Assembly: GCA_016223015.1 (NCBI GenBank)
Contig: JACRPV010000017.1
Coordinates: forward strand, 1 to 54,996
Source: Geobacter sp.
Lineage (GTDB): Bacteria; Desulfobacterota; Desulfuromonadia; Geobacterales; DSM-12255
Length of the DNA: 54,996 nucleotides
Direction: 5' to 3'
The translations under genes and the position numbers were made by a program. Below, piece by piece: positions 20,101 to 29,600 of this stretch; position 1 is the stretch's first letter, and each line of letters opens with the position of its first letter. The notes under the pieces are model-generated. The model ran no database searches. It was not told where the DNA came from and saw only the letters and a program-made list of their open reading frames with translations.

Positions 20101-20806
20101 TGGCAGGATTGACCGCCTTGTCCAGGGAACCGACAAAATTGGTTGTCGTCTTACGGAGTTCATCCACGGTAAGCCCGGCATTTGGATTCATCAGGGCATA
20201 GGATACGCAATCTTTGACGTAGCGCCGCATGGAGGCATCCAGATTACTGTCGATGGCCGTCAGGGGAATGCTGGTGAGCTGGGCGAGCCCCAGGAATCCT
20301 TTACCGCCGGCCTGAGTCTGGTAATTCAGGGGATCTCCGGCAGTGGTGACGATATCCACCAGGCCCCGTTCGATCTTGTTCAGGATGCCGGCTACTGCCA
20401 CTACACCATCCGGGATGCCGCCAACCGCCTGGTTCTTGTTGAATACCGGATCGTAGACGTGGATGGTTCCCTTGGGAACAACCAGGGCAAGATAGACCAT
20501 GATGCCGATCATGGTTGGTACGATCCAGGTCATGACCGAACCGTTGGCAGTACCAAGCGATTTGGCAAAAACCGTCACCCCGCCGAAGAAGAGCCCGGCA
20601 GTAATGACCACGAAATAGAGCGACTTGTAGGCGTTGTCACCGAAGATCAGCGCCAACTTGCTGAAGGCATTCACCACCGCGTCGTGACCACCCCAGACAT
20701 AGAATTCCATGTCCAAGGCCAGGGCCATGGATGGAATCAGCAGCAACAGTGCTGTGATGGCAATACTAGAAGTTGTCCGTGTCGACATGCACAACTCCAG
20801 CGGCAA
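17180..20806 (-). CDS. traG: F-type conjugal transfer mating-pair stabilisation protein TraG
   Basis: 1208 aa; N-terminal MEFYVWGGHDAVVNAFSKLALIFGD.. TraG_N domain with multiple TM segments and long hydrophilic C-terminus. Confidence 0.85.
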   Translation of the reverse strand: MPLELCMSTRTTSSIAITALLLLIPSMALALDMEFYVWGGHDAVVNAFSKLALIFGDNAYKSLYFVVITAGLFFGGVTVFAKSLGTANGSVMTWIVPTMIGIMVYLALVVPKGTIHVYDPVFNKNQAVGGIPDGVVAVAGILNKIERGLVDIVTTAGDPLNYQTQAGGKGFLGLAQLTSIPLTAIDSNLDASMRRYVKDCVSYALMNPNAGLTVDELRKTTTNFVGSLDKAVNPAIWTVYYDAANPQGQALTCTDSWASIKATLTPANLGKNIESVCANLGYDVTDAAAMVQCKTVLNNVNSGTGLGAASIDDFLKQAYVSQRLEEIFRSGNAAGATNYQFLLNASGAMKSANEWLPILKAALTAIAVGLLPFLALFIPTPLIGKAVGIIAGFFIWLTAWGVTDAIVHQFAVDYANRAYEMVRQNKLGMDALYFFPDQTVKILGMFGTLRMSGMMLATVITGMLIKFGGHAMAMMAGGMVSQVQSAGNRATHEVEDPSGRASAMQRNVTAMPTQAWSNEHSFQARQAQSLVGMSGKTTASSDMIRDFGMEFSSRISADSELGRSIGFGGSGRAMRESGLSSSYELKSFDGRLGLDKSAATKDVVSGSYGGDTQSFANMGVANDRALANVFGAGENYAGFLTANMDKNVGQLQGEMGAYAAARSLGFNGNWREFNAMRSEVTALGDFANADAVNKIADTYGISSGQLMQMNALFQQGKHASEVTGLSDQMGGPVAAGIEAGRVVATETGGKIQGIYAGGGYDNYQQLTSNDVSGRIARNQLVHAAADQMVGRIAPQLQNDPEMYQDGHLTERGFAEMQKAMEGQNINFTTADGKSAVNVGMDGGIVNSSDSGTVAKGDKGQALELQKQLRSAGFQSAAAHVAKLSGQAFDYKADYDRNGNLASFAIDQGGRVQKFDLGQSRTGTDIERLDRNVSTTDKGMRKTVGDFIKTGYENQALNVSRKSGSYMIQAGGKQMMVNGDWYYAKNDKTGKMEVVGGSFSSGLDGNVLMYAKDKEGNLHYSQVQGKMDKSGNLIAGQRSEITEDQFVQMSQQGAAVVSTRSGGGITGSVRADGGVKADYSSSQVVGTRVESRQNLAGSAASQEFKDGRSIDAGAAATTIAVGQGALHETAGIVGDVAKTVGPYKAAVTKREEAANAAASAAEREIAHTAEQQARNVQQQMQRTSKILQHQSKASPLPRGGGPQPRGTRR

Positions 20807-21506
20807 TCAGTTTGCGGTTGCGCCGCAAGGCAACCAGCATGGCGACAATCGGGATGATGATGAACACCGCCGTGGATACCACTACGAAGTATGCAGAGAT
20901 GAGAAAGATCCCCTTGAATCCCTGCACCCAGTAGTAGATCGAGGCGACCGTACTCGGCGAAGTCTTGGCGTAATAGAGCTTACCCACCGCCCACAGCACG
21001 TTCTTGTCGGTAAAGATCTTGAAATAGAGGAAGTGAAAGGCGATGAAAGCCAGTACCGCCTTGACAATGGCTCCGAAGACCATGCCGCCCAGGAGATTCA
21101 GTACCATCGCCCGGGTGTACTCACCGATGAAACAGGTAGAGGCCTTGGCCATGAAAATGGCGTACCCCAGCGAAAAACCGAGAGCCAGCAGGAAAGCGCT
21201 GAACTTGTCGAAGAAGGTGGGCGATGAATCACCGAACATCGGGATGTACTGCTCGATCACGCCGATGGCTACGGGGGTCAGCAGCGCTGAGACGATTCCC
21301 GACGCAAAGGAACTCCTGAATCCCACCTCCATGAATTCGAGCCGCTGCTTGGTGGTCAGGAAGCGAGCCTTGATTATGCAGCCGCCCAGCTCGTTGGCGA
21401 AGTTCTGATCGATGTAGGAGATCGCCTCCAGGAGCCCTCGTGGGTGGATCTCGTTGCTTTGGGGGATCGGCATTACATCCGGCGAGCTGTTGCTATCCTT
21501 CGACAC
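20766..21506 (-). CDS. Multi-pass membrane protein in transfer operon
   Basis: 246 aa with several TM segments, between signal peptidase and traG. Confidence 0.6.
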   Translation of the reverse strand: MSKDSNSSPDVMPIPQSNEIHPRGLLEAISYIDQNFANELGGCIIKARFLTTKQRLEFMEVGFRSSFASGIVSALLTPVAIGVIEQYIPMFGDSSPTFFDKFSAFLLALGFSLGYAIFMAKASTCFIGEYTRAMVLNLLGGMVFGAIVKAVLAFIAFHFLYFKIFTDKNVLWAVGKLYYAKTSPSTVASIYYWVQGFKGIFLISAYFVVVSTAVFIIIPIVAMLVALRRNRKLIAAGVVHVDTDNF

Positions 21507-21515
21507 TACGACCTC

Positions 21516-21767
21516 CTATCCCGTAAATGACCTGACCAGGTTCATGACCCCACCGCCATAGGCAACAATGGCGGCCAACAACAGGCAGATGGCGGCCAGC
21601 GTCGGGTTTCGCTGTCTCACCCCGACCCAGAAGGCTGACACCACCAGGGCGACAAAGAAGAAGCGTCCCCAGAAGCCATAGAGGAGCGTGGCAAAGAGCT
21701 TCTGCCAGAAGCCGGTATATTCCGCCTGTCCCATGTAGTGCAGCGGGTTGAGTTTTTCGATGGGCAC
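21516..21767 (-). CDS. Small membrane protein in transfer operon
   Basis: 83 aa, two TM segments, co-oriented. Confidence 0.55.
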   Translation of the reverse strand: MPIEKLNPLHYMGQAEYTGFWQKLFATLLYGFWGRFFFVALVVSAFWVGVRQRNPTLAAICLLLAAIVAYGGGVMNLVRSFTG

Positions 21768-21778
21768 GGCGGTTCCTC

Positions 21779-22291
21779 TCAGAAGATCGGGTCGGCTTTC
21801 GCCAGAATACGGCTCTTGTCGACAAAGCCGAAATATCGGGAGTCGTAGCTGTCCTTATGTTGCCCCATAACAAACATGAATCCCTTGGGCACAGGACCGT
21901 TGAAGGTAAAGTGTTGCAGCGGTTCCCCTTTCAGGGAAAAGTCCTTGGCCCGGACCAGGTACTCACCGTTGCAGAAGAACTTCTTCTCCACGTCGACGGT
22001 GAGCAGATCCCCCTCGTTGCAACCGATGATCTTCATCACATCATCCGATTTCTTGATCCCCATTCTGGCTGACAGTTCCTTGTGCCGGAACAGGACGTAA
22101 TCCCCGCGCACCACTTTGTCCGGGTACCGAATAAGCCAGTAGACCCGATGCGTGAGTGATGGCGTGAGGGTGACGCTGATCTTGTAGGGAAGCAGCGTCC
22201 CCGCCACGAGCAGGACCGTGATTGCCAGCCAGAGCCGCCAGTTGCGGAACTCAAGGTTTAACGGTTTCGGCATTGCGCACCACCGCGTCAC
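21779..22291 (-). CDS. Conjugative transfer signal peptidase, S26 family (TraF-type)
   Basis: 170 aa; SVTLTPSLTHRVYWLI catalytic Ser region, DDVMKIIGCNEGD catalytic Lys region, C-terminal MGQHKDSYDSRYFGFV. Confidence 0.85.
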   Translation of the reverse strand: MTRWCAMPKPLNLEFRNWRLWLAITVLLVAGTLLPYKISVTLTPSLTHRVYWLIRYPDKVVRGDYVLFRHKELSARMGIKKSDDVMKIIGCNEGDLLTVDVEKKFFCNGEYLVRAKDFSLKGEPLQHFTFNGPVPKGFMFVMGQHKDSYDSRYFGFVDKSRILAKADPIF

Positions 22292-22643
22292 CCATGATGA
22301 CCACCCGGTTTTTAGGAATGGCCGTGATGACGGTCTCCAGTCGGTCGAAACTCTTTTTCAGCTCGTCGTCATTCATCTTGCCGGCCAGGTAATTGTCCCG
22401 TTGCTGGGCGATGTACCCCTTGAGGTCAACGGCCACGATCTTCTGGGCATACCAGCGGTCATAGCCAACAATGGTGGCCAAAGATGCGCCAAAAGATACC
22501 GCCAAACAGAGCGCAACAATGGGGATCACTCCCGGTGGCTTTTTGGAATGCTCTTTTGGTAGCGTTGATGGTACCGAAACAGAAACCTTGCAATCGGACT
22601 GTTCATGTGAGGAGGTCGTCTCCATGCAGTTCCCTACATTCAT
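22251..22643 (-). CDS. trbI: Type-F conjugative transfer protein TrbI
   Basis: 130 aa; TM segment followed by VAVDLKGYIAQQRDNYLAGKMNDDELKKSFDRLETVITAIPKNRVVIMGDAVV. Confidence 0.8.
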   Translation of the reverse strand: MNVGNCMETTSSHEQSDCKVSVSVPSTLPKEHSKKPPGVIPIVALCLAVSFGASLATIVGYDRWYAQKIVAVDLKGYIAQQRDNYLAGKMNDDELKKSFDRLETVITAIPKNRVVIMGDAVVRNAETVKP

Positions 22644-22795
22644 TCTGTATGCTCTCTTTCCTGAATCAGATTTTCCTGTCCGGTACGATGAACAGGTCTT
22701 TATGTATATCCACTGGAACGATAAGCAGCGTTCATATTATTTGTTGCCATTTTGGCGTCACATGGTTACACTTTATTCCTGACAGGAGGTGTACT

Positions 22796-23077
22796 GTGGC
22801 ACATGCACGAGCAGAAGAACGAATCCCGGCACGGATGCCCACGGCGGTGTACGACCGTGTTGTTGAAGCCGCCCAGGCTGTTGGCGCTACGCTCAATCAG
22901 TTTCTGGTTCAATCGGCTCTGGAAAAAGCCAACGAGATTCTCGAACAGGAGCGTGTTATCAAATTGTCGGCACATGCTGCAAAGACCGTTTTCGACCTGA
23001 TGGATAATCCCCCTGTCCCTAACGAGCAATTGAAAGCTGCCATGAAACGTCGCGAGAAGGCCTTGTGCCCGAAATAG
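22796..23077 (+). CDS. DUF1778/TacA-type antitoxin
   Basis: GTG start behind GACAGGAGGTG; AEERIPARMPTAVYDRVVEAAQAVGATLNQFLVQSALEKANEILE ribbon-helix-helix; overlaps GNAT toxin gene. Confidence 0.85.
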   Translation: MAHARAEERIPARMPTAVYDRVVEAAQAVGATLNQFLVQSALEKANEILEQERVIKLSAHAAKTVFDLMDNPPVPNEQLKAAMKRREKALCPK

Positions 23078-23565
23078 AAGCCCTGTCAAAGCATCATGAC
23101 CGCACCGGTTTTGACTGCGGAGTGGTCGAGCTTAATGCTTTTCTCAAATCCACCGCACGACAGCATGGCGATAAAGGCATTTCCAGAACGTTTGTCCTGA
23201 CTGACCAGAACAGTCCTGCCATTATGGGATTCTTCACCCTTACCCTGTGCGAAGTAGTCGCGGTGAAACTCCCGGCCGCATATGCGAAGAAATACCCACA
23301 ACACGGTCTTCCTGCCGTACGGCTTGCCCGCCTGGCGGTATCACTCAAACATCAGGGCAAACGGTATGGAGAACTTCTGCTTACGGAAGCTGTTGACCGC
23401 ACCGCCTTGATTGCCGCGCAGGCCGGAGTCATCGGTCTGTTTGTGGATGCAAAGAACGATTCCGCTCGCACCTTTTATGAACGGTATGGATTCGTCACGC
23501 TGCCTGACCAACCCTTTCATCTGTTTCTACCGATCGATACAATTCGAATGCTCACCACCGGATAA
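23065..23565 (+). CDS. GNAT-family TacT-type toxin
   Basis: 166 aa; HDRTGFDCGVVELNAFLKSTARQHGDKGISRTFV..LARLAVSLKHQGKRYGELLL..FYERYGFVTLPDQP. Confidence 0.88.
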   Translation: MPEIEALSKHHDRTGFDCGVVELNAFLKSTARQHGDKGISRTFVLTDQNSPAIMGFFTLTLCEVVAVKLPAAYAKKYPQHGLPAVRLARLAVSLKHQGKRYGELLLTEAVDRTALIAAQAGVIGLFVDAKNDSARTFYERYGFVTLPDQPFHLFLPIDTIRMLTTG

Positions 23566-23579
23566 AATCCTGTCCCACG

Positions 23580-24548
23580 CTACATGCCAGAGAGATCTTT
23601 CAGAGAACGAGCCCCGGTTTCCCTCAGGATCTGTTCGAGCAGATATTCGAGGTTGGCATCGCCGTAGACGGTATGGTTCTCCGTAATGCTGGTGTTCTTG
23701 GCATCGCCTTCGCTCAGGGCGGTATCCTACACCTTGACGCCACGGGCATAGACAACAGCGGGCACCCGGTCGATGCCGTACCGTCTGAACAGCAGCGGAT
23801 CGACAGCCAGGCCGGCCGGCAGCATCTCGCACTCGCCATCTGCAGGATTGCACGACGCGTCACGTTGCAGCACCGATGCGATGAACCTGATGGTCGGCTG
23901 GATCTTCGTCATCCCCTCCATAAATCCACGCATGACCAGGGTAACGTTCGGATCACGCAAACAGGCCACCGAAGCCGCATAGTTCCTGACTGTCTGCAAC
24001 GGCATGGCCGATGAGATGAAGACGTAAACCCGTTCATCGCTGCCGAGCTTACCGAGAGCTTGAGTCTTGCTGTCCGGATAGAACCTGCCAGATGCATCCC
24101 CAAAAAGTTCTCCCGTTATCCGCTCCGTTTCGCTCTTCAGCCGACCCTGGAATTCCGGGGAACGATAGTAGGCGTTTAATGTTTCAGCCACCTGTTTCAT
24201 CTCGTGCTCGTCGGAATTGGCAGGGATTTTGAGGGTTCCGGTCATGCGGTTCGCACTGTCGAGCACCGCCGAAACCTCTGGAGTGCCCAGCGGCTGAGGC
24301 TGTTGCTCATTCCAGAGCTTCCCACCAACAAAAACCTTCACCCGCTGCCGGTCGCCGCTGATGACCGCCCGGCCAGGTTTGCCGGCACAGGTCCCGATGG
24401 CCTTCAGGTAGATGTTCTCCCCATCCTGGCGCTCCGTCTGGTAACAGGCATCCGGCGTATCGATGAACAGCTGCCGGGGATTGTCTCCTCGAACAACTGC
24501 GGGAATGGCCAAGGCGGCCAGTGTCAATTGAGTGCATAACCGACGCAA
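23580..24548 (-). pseudogene. trbC: Type-F pilin assembly protein TrbC with in-frame amber codon at 23727-23729
   Basis: 273 aa to TAG (RVYVFISSAMPLQTVRNYAASVA..LVMRGFMEGM..VDPLLFRRYGIDRVPAVVYARGVKV); the same frame continues to 23580 encoding DTALSEGDAKNTSITENHTVYGDANLEYLLEQILRETGARSLKDLSGM, a TrbC-like C-terminus. Confidence 0.8.
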
Positions 24549-25552
24549 CAGACCCTCCTTCGTGTCAGAGACCAGAGAAAATTGTCCGGTGAAGTATTGG
24601 CCGTGCCGAAGGGCGGATTTTTTGCCGTTCCCCAGATGAGTGACGGTCTGCCGATGGGGATGCAGTCATTGCCTCGCACTGGCCTTGCAATCTGGAGACG
24701 GTAGTTACTCTTGACCAGGATCGGTGTCACGACCCCTGCACTGGCGCACTGGTTGATGCCGGTATCATAGAGAAGCGTTTCCCGCCCGAGCTTGAACAGC
24801 ATCCGGGCTGCCAGGCCGGCATTCACGTTCAGTGGGTTGTTTTCGATCATGCTGCCAGACAGGGGGTAGAACGACCCCCAACTCCCCATGCACCAGAACA
24901 GTGGATCTATCGGCTGGGTCACGGTCGCCGCAACGCTGTCGGCAACACACGCCAGTTGCGAGACCGGGTTGCCGAACAGAAGCGCCTCCGGGTTGATGAT
25001 GAACGACAGACTGTCGTCGTTCCACATGGGATCGACTTCCGTCATATAGGCCAGGTCGAATGCCTTGTTCTCGGCGCAGGGGAAGTCCATGAAGAGCCGC
25101 AGAATCGACCAGGCCGGGAAATAGTAGTAATGGGCCTGCTGGAAGGCGAAGTCCGAATCGCCATACTCCTTGCTCCGATTCTCTCCGGAAGAATAGCCGG
25201 GTTTCGGGTTATTCATGCCGGTGCCCATCACCGGAAAACAGTACGGGTCCTTGACCGTTTCGATCATGCGGGCATGCTCCCAGAACGCGGTGGAGACACC
25301 CATGATCAGTATCCCTTTGCTGTCCGGACAGGCGCAGACCGGCGAAGTGATGTTGCCGGGAGCTGATTCGGCGCCGTTACCGTAGGTGACACTGCCCATC
25401 TTCACCGGAAACATGCACTGCCAGCAGATGTCGGTCACCGGGTTGAGCACCTTTCCCTTGCAGGCACCACCGGCAGCATGGGCAACCGTTACGGACAGAA
25501 AAAGCATGACCATGGTGATGATCGAGATGTTATTCAGCTGGTTCATCCTCAT
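24524..25552 (-). CDS. traU: Conjugal transfer pilus assembly protein TraU
   Basis: C-CKGKVLNPVTDICWQCMFPVKMG..CACPD..GVSTAFWEHARMIETVKDPYCFPVMG; start chosen near a signal peptide (longer ORF extends to 25657). Confidence 0.88.
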   Translation of the reverse strand: MRMNQLNNISIITMVMLFLSVTVAHAAGGACKGKVLNPVTDICWQCMFPVKMGSVTYGNGAESAPGNITSPVCACPDSKGILIMGVSTAFWEHARMIETVKDPYCFPVMGTGMNNPKPGYSSGENRSKEYGDSDFAFQQAHYYYFPAWSILRLFMDFPCAENKAFDLAYMTEVDPMWNDDSLSFIINPEALLFGNPVSQLACVADSVAATVTQPIDPLFWCMGSWGSFYPLSGSMIENNPLNVNAGLAARMLFKLGRETLLYDTGINQCASAGVVTPILVKSNYRLQIARPVRGNDCIPIGRPSLIWGTAKNPPFGTANTSPDNFLWSLTRRRVCCVGYALN

Positions 25553-26000
25553 ACCGCACCCTGAACTCGGACCCTTCGTCTGTAATGATGATTGCCGGTA
25601 CAGTGCTGTCGGTCGGATAGCGACCAATAGCCCCTTTGCCACCTTGAAGCTTTGCATTTACCTGGAACTGTTCGGCTGAGATGTCGCCCCAGTCGAAAGA
25701 GCGGAAGCGACTCTGCACCGCCAGAACCTTGTCCATGACCTTTCCGTCGACACTGAAGCTATCCATGACCCTGCGGGACAGGACAAACTGCTTGCCACGT
25801 TCTGTTGTTGCCGATTCCGATGCACCGCTGGTCAGTGCCCGGCCCGCCTTGGCCACCCAGTTGATTGGAGCAAGAATAGGTGCCGCCACGGTCGGCAGCC
25901 GGGTGGTTTCCTCAACAGTCGTCCAGGATTCGTGGGAGCAAGCGGCGCAAAGTGTCAGGATGCTGGCCATGGCGAGACATTGAGCTAGCAGTGGCTTCAT
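25530..26000 (-). CDS. Putative lipoprotein in transfer operon
   Basis: 156 aa; lipobox-like ILTLCAAC. Confidence 0.6.
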   Translation of the reverse strand: MKPLLAQCLAMASILTLCAACSHESWTTVEETTRLPTVAAPILAPINWVAKAGRALTSGASESATTERGKQFVLSRRVMDSFSVDGKVMDKVLAVQSRFRSFDWGDISAEQFQVNAKLQGGKGAIGRYPTDSTVPAIIITDEGSEFRVRYEDEPAE

Positions 26001-26653
26001 GGATTCCCTTTCTTGTCATGCGATGATCTTGATGCTGCCTTTGCCTTGCTGACCGGCAGCGCCACTTCAGTTACCTCCATCAACCGTCCATTCTGTTTGA
26101 TGACCGATGGCACAGCCTTCAGTTTGAGACGTTCGATGAGCTTCCCGTCGGCATAGAACACCGGACGACTGACCCGCTTCGCTACGGCTCCGAAGTTTCC
26201 TTCCGTAAGGAGAAGCGTCACATCGAGCCGCTTGTCATACTTCGATGCGGCAAGCCACTTGACCTGTTCCGGATCATTGCCGTTAATGACCACCAGTGTT
26301 TTCGGGTAGGTCACATAATCGAGGGGGTTAAAGGTGTACCCCTTGGGGTAGAGAATCCCTCCTTTGCCATCGGGGACGTCGATCTCGGTGGTATAGGTCA
26401 TATCAACCGGGAAGATCCGGTTCCGTTTCGCTCGCGGCAGGCTCATCCTGTCCGGAGGCCCCTGGTAGTTCTCGACCTTCCGCTTGTCCAGGATCTTGTT
26501 CCAGTCCACCTGCCGGGACCGTTCCTCGATTTCGGTCAGGGCGTCCCGTTCCGAGATCCGGTACGTCATGCCGAAAGTACCGAGCACCTTGGCCTGCACC
26601 GACGTAGCACCAATAACCATCGCAATCACTGCTAATCCTGACCGCTTGATCAC
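25997..26653 (-). CDS. traW: Conjugal transfer protein TraW
   Basis: 218 aa; signal peptide then KVLGTFGMTYRISERDALTEIEER..LVVINGNDPEQVKWL..VSRPVFYADGKLIERLKLKAVPSVIKQNG. Confidence 0.85.
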   Translation of the reverse strand: MIKRSGLAVIAMVIGATSVQAKVLGTFGMTYRISERDALTEIEERSRQVDWNKILDKRKVENYQGPPDRMSLPRAKRNRIFPVDMTYTTEIDVPDGKGGILYPKGYTFNPLDYVTYPKTLVVINGNDPEQVKWLAASKYDKRLDVTLLLTEGNFGAVAKRVSRPVFYADGKLIERLKLKAVPSVIKQNGRLMEVTEVALPVSKAKAASRSSHDKKGNP

Positions 26654-29600
26654 TTCGGTGTCGCCTGGTACTTGTTCTGGATGTTCTGCATAATGGTCTC
26701 TTGCGATCCCTGGATTTTGGTGGCCAGATCCTTCTGCACGTCGTCAAAGTACTCCGAGAGATCGATCCGCGAAAAGTCCAGGGCCTGGAATTCATCGGGC
26801 GTAAAGCCACGACAGTTCGGTTGTTCCGGCACCCCCCAGGCACCGTTCGGCTGGAAGGCCTGCAGTTGTGGTCTACCTTGTTCATGGATGATTCTTGCCA
26901 TTTTAGAGTTGAAACAGCAGAAACTCTTCGCCTTCTGCACACATCCCACCAGTGCCCATTTCTTCTCACAATAGTCCCCCACGTAATGGCAGTCCTTGGC
27001 TGCATTCTGCATCCCGGTCTGAATATCCCCCTGATCACAGCCGCTCCCCATCAGCACCTTCATGACCACCAGGATGACCACTGCGATGGCGATGGTAGCC
27101 GGGTTGAAGAGAGCAGCGGCATACGCCTGCAAGCCGGCACCGACAGCTGATGCACCGGTGGCGCCGCTGGCCATGGTAGCGTAGGCCCCGGTTGCCGCTG
27201 CCCCAGAGAGGGTGGTGGTCGTGCCGGTTGCGGTGACCACGGTCAAGGACGTCACTGCTCCGGTGGCGGTGGTTGATATAGCCGTAATCTGGGCTGCGCC
27301 GGTCACCAGAGCGTTCCCGTAATAGGCGACCTGGCCAATCTCGTAAGCCATCTGGATGCCTTGTACCGCCGCCTGGATGCTACCGCCGGTATCCTCGGAA
27401 GCGACCTGATCACTCTCGCAGCAGTTGTTGATCATCCCGACCTTGAGCCCCGGTGGCCGGCAGCGTGAGGCCTTGCCATTGAAGATGTACAGCTGGCCGA
27501 GACACTGGCCGTTGGGGTCACGAGGTCCGTCGTCCTGGAGCATTGTTTCATCAAGGGTGGTCGTTATCTCCGCTCCCGGAGTTCCCGGGTTGAAACAGGG
27601 GTTCGGGGAACACTGCATCTTGCTCTGATATTCCATGCAGGCATACTGCGTCCCGAGTGGACAGGTATTGAACCCCTCAAAGCAGCTGTCCTTCTGCGTG
27701 TTATAGATCCCGGCCCCTGAACAGATCGGCACCGCCTCGCATTTGCCAATGGGCAGCGGCATGTAGGTCGTTCCTGCCGGGCAGTCGTGCTGGGTTTCGG
27801 AGAGACACTGGGCGAGTGTGGTCGAGTAAGCGGTGGTTGCTGCCTGGGAGAATGTGGGGTCTTGCGGACAGGTTATCCCCTGGAGACATTTGAAGTCGGC
27901 CTGGCTCCAATTGTACGTGCCGCAATTCCGGGTAAGTGTGGCCTGACAGACGTTGAGGCTCGCGTCATAGGCGCCGTTGGCGCACACCGGGGCGGAATAG
28001 CAGAGATTGGCGGCGGAATCTAGCGAGTAGGCGCCGCAATCCCTGGTGACGGTTGCCTCGCAGAGGTCTATCGAAGAGTTCAACGTTCCGTTGGGACAGG
28101 TAGGCGCAAGAATACAGAGCCCTGAAGCACTGTCGTATGTACCCTGGTTACAGGTTGGTGAGTAAGTTGCCCAACAGACATCAAGAGTGGGGTCGAAATT
28201 GCCGCCGGTACAAGTGGGATTGGTGGCAGCCAGACACTGATTGCCATTGATGAGCGCTTGTCCGGGAGGGCAAACCATCTGTGGTGAGGACATTCCGAAA
28301 GATCCCGACAGCATCCAGTCACTGGCTGGAGAACCGTCGCAATATCGGTCCATGAAGTAGTAGCTGCAGTTGCCGACGCTGTCGCATTGCAGGGCCGACA
28401 GGGCGTAGCCGGTGCTGGTCAGCTCCGTTCTGGTAAGGAGCTCCAGAGGAGACTGGATCGTCATGGCGTCAGAGCCAAGACAGCAATAATTCGCAACGAC
28501 ACTGCCCTGGCCCTGGGGACCGCTGGGACAGGTAATGCTCACGTTGCAACAGGAATCGGCATACGATGTACAGAGAAATGATTGCGGGCTGCAGGACAAG
28601 ACCTGTTGCGAGCTGGCGTTGGTAATGGCGTCGCACTTGTTCGTGACTACATTGTACGTCGTGCCTGTCGGGCATTCCGGAGTTTTTTCGCAGCGTCCAC
28701 GGGTGCTGTTGTAACCGTAGCCGCTCGGGCAGGACGGTACGATGGGTTGAACGCAGAGATTGTATTGAGCATTGTAACTGCCGTAGGTGCAGATCGGCGC
28801 ACGCTGGCAGACACCGGTCTGGGCGTTGTAGGAATAACCGTTGGCAGTATCGCACACTGGCATCCAGGCCTTTTCGCACCGGTCCTTTGCCGCCACGAAC
28901 GCTCCACCATCAGTGCAGGCTGCCGACTTGACGCAGCGGTCATAGGTGGGGCTTGCCGGATTTCCATCATAGGCATAACCGACGGGACATTCGTTCTGAA
29001 CCAGTTTTTCGCACCGGTCAGTCGCTGGATTAAAGGTGCCGTTTTCCGGGCAAACTACGGCCTTGGTACATTTATCGATACCTGCATCCCAGCTGTAGCC
29101 GCTGCCGCATAGGTTTTGAGCCGTTGCCTGGCACATGTCACGGGTCGGCTCCAGGGTAGAGCCGCCCGGACAGACCGGTGCGGTATAGGTCTCCACGCAC
29201 TCAGTGGAGCCTACCGGACAGAATTGCCCTTGAGCCGTTTGAATACAGTTGGCTACCTCACCCGGATCGGCGGCATAGCCGTTATTATTGAGATCCTGGC
29301 CGCACATAATGTTGCTGATGGCATTGGGATCAGGTGGCTGAGGCGGGGGTGGCGGCGGTGGGGGTGTGATCGTGCCGGGATCGACATAGGAAAGCGCACA
29401 ATCGAGCTTGCCGGCAAATTCCACGATCTGGGAGGTACGTGCTCCATCAAGACCGCTAGTCCAGACGCCGTCACTCCCCATGACAACTGCCTGCGGGTCC
29501 TGGCCGGCATAAGGACCGGCTGCCGGCCAGTTTGTAAAGGGTAGTCCCGAACCGTCAAGAGTGGTAAATCCGCCAGGGCCGAATTCCTTCCAGGCGTCGA

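Noticed and set aside
19247-20857. 536-aa + strand ORF opposite traG
   Set aside because: Antisense of a well-supported TraG coding region with GC-rich codon-shadow composition; no recognisable domains.
23727-23729. Pyrrolysine interpretation of the TAG in trbC
   Set aside because: No pyl genes or reason for Pyl in a pilin assembly protein; isolated amber mutation is more parsimonious.
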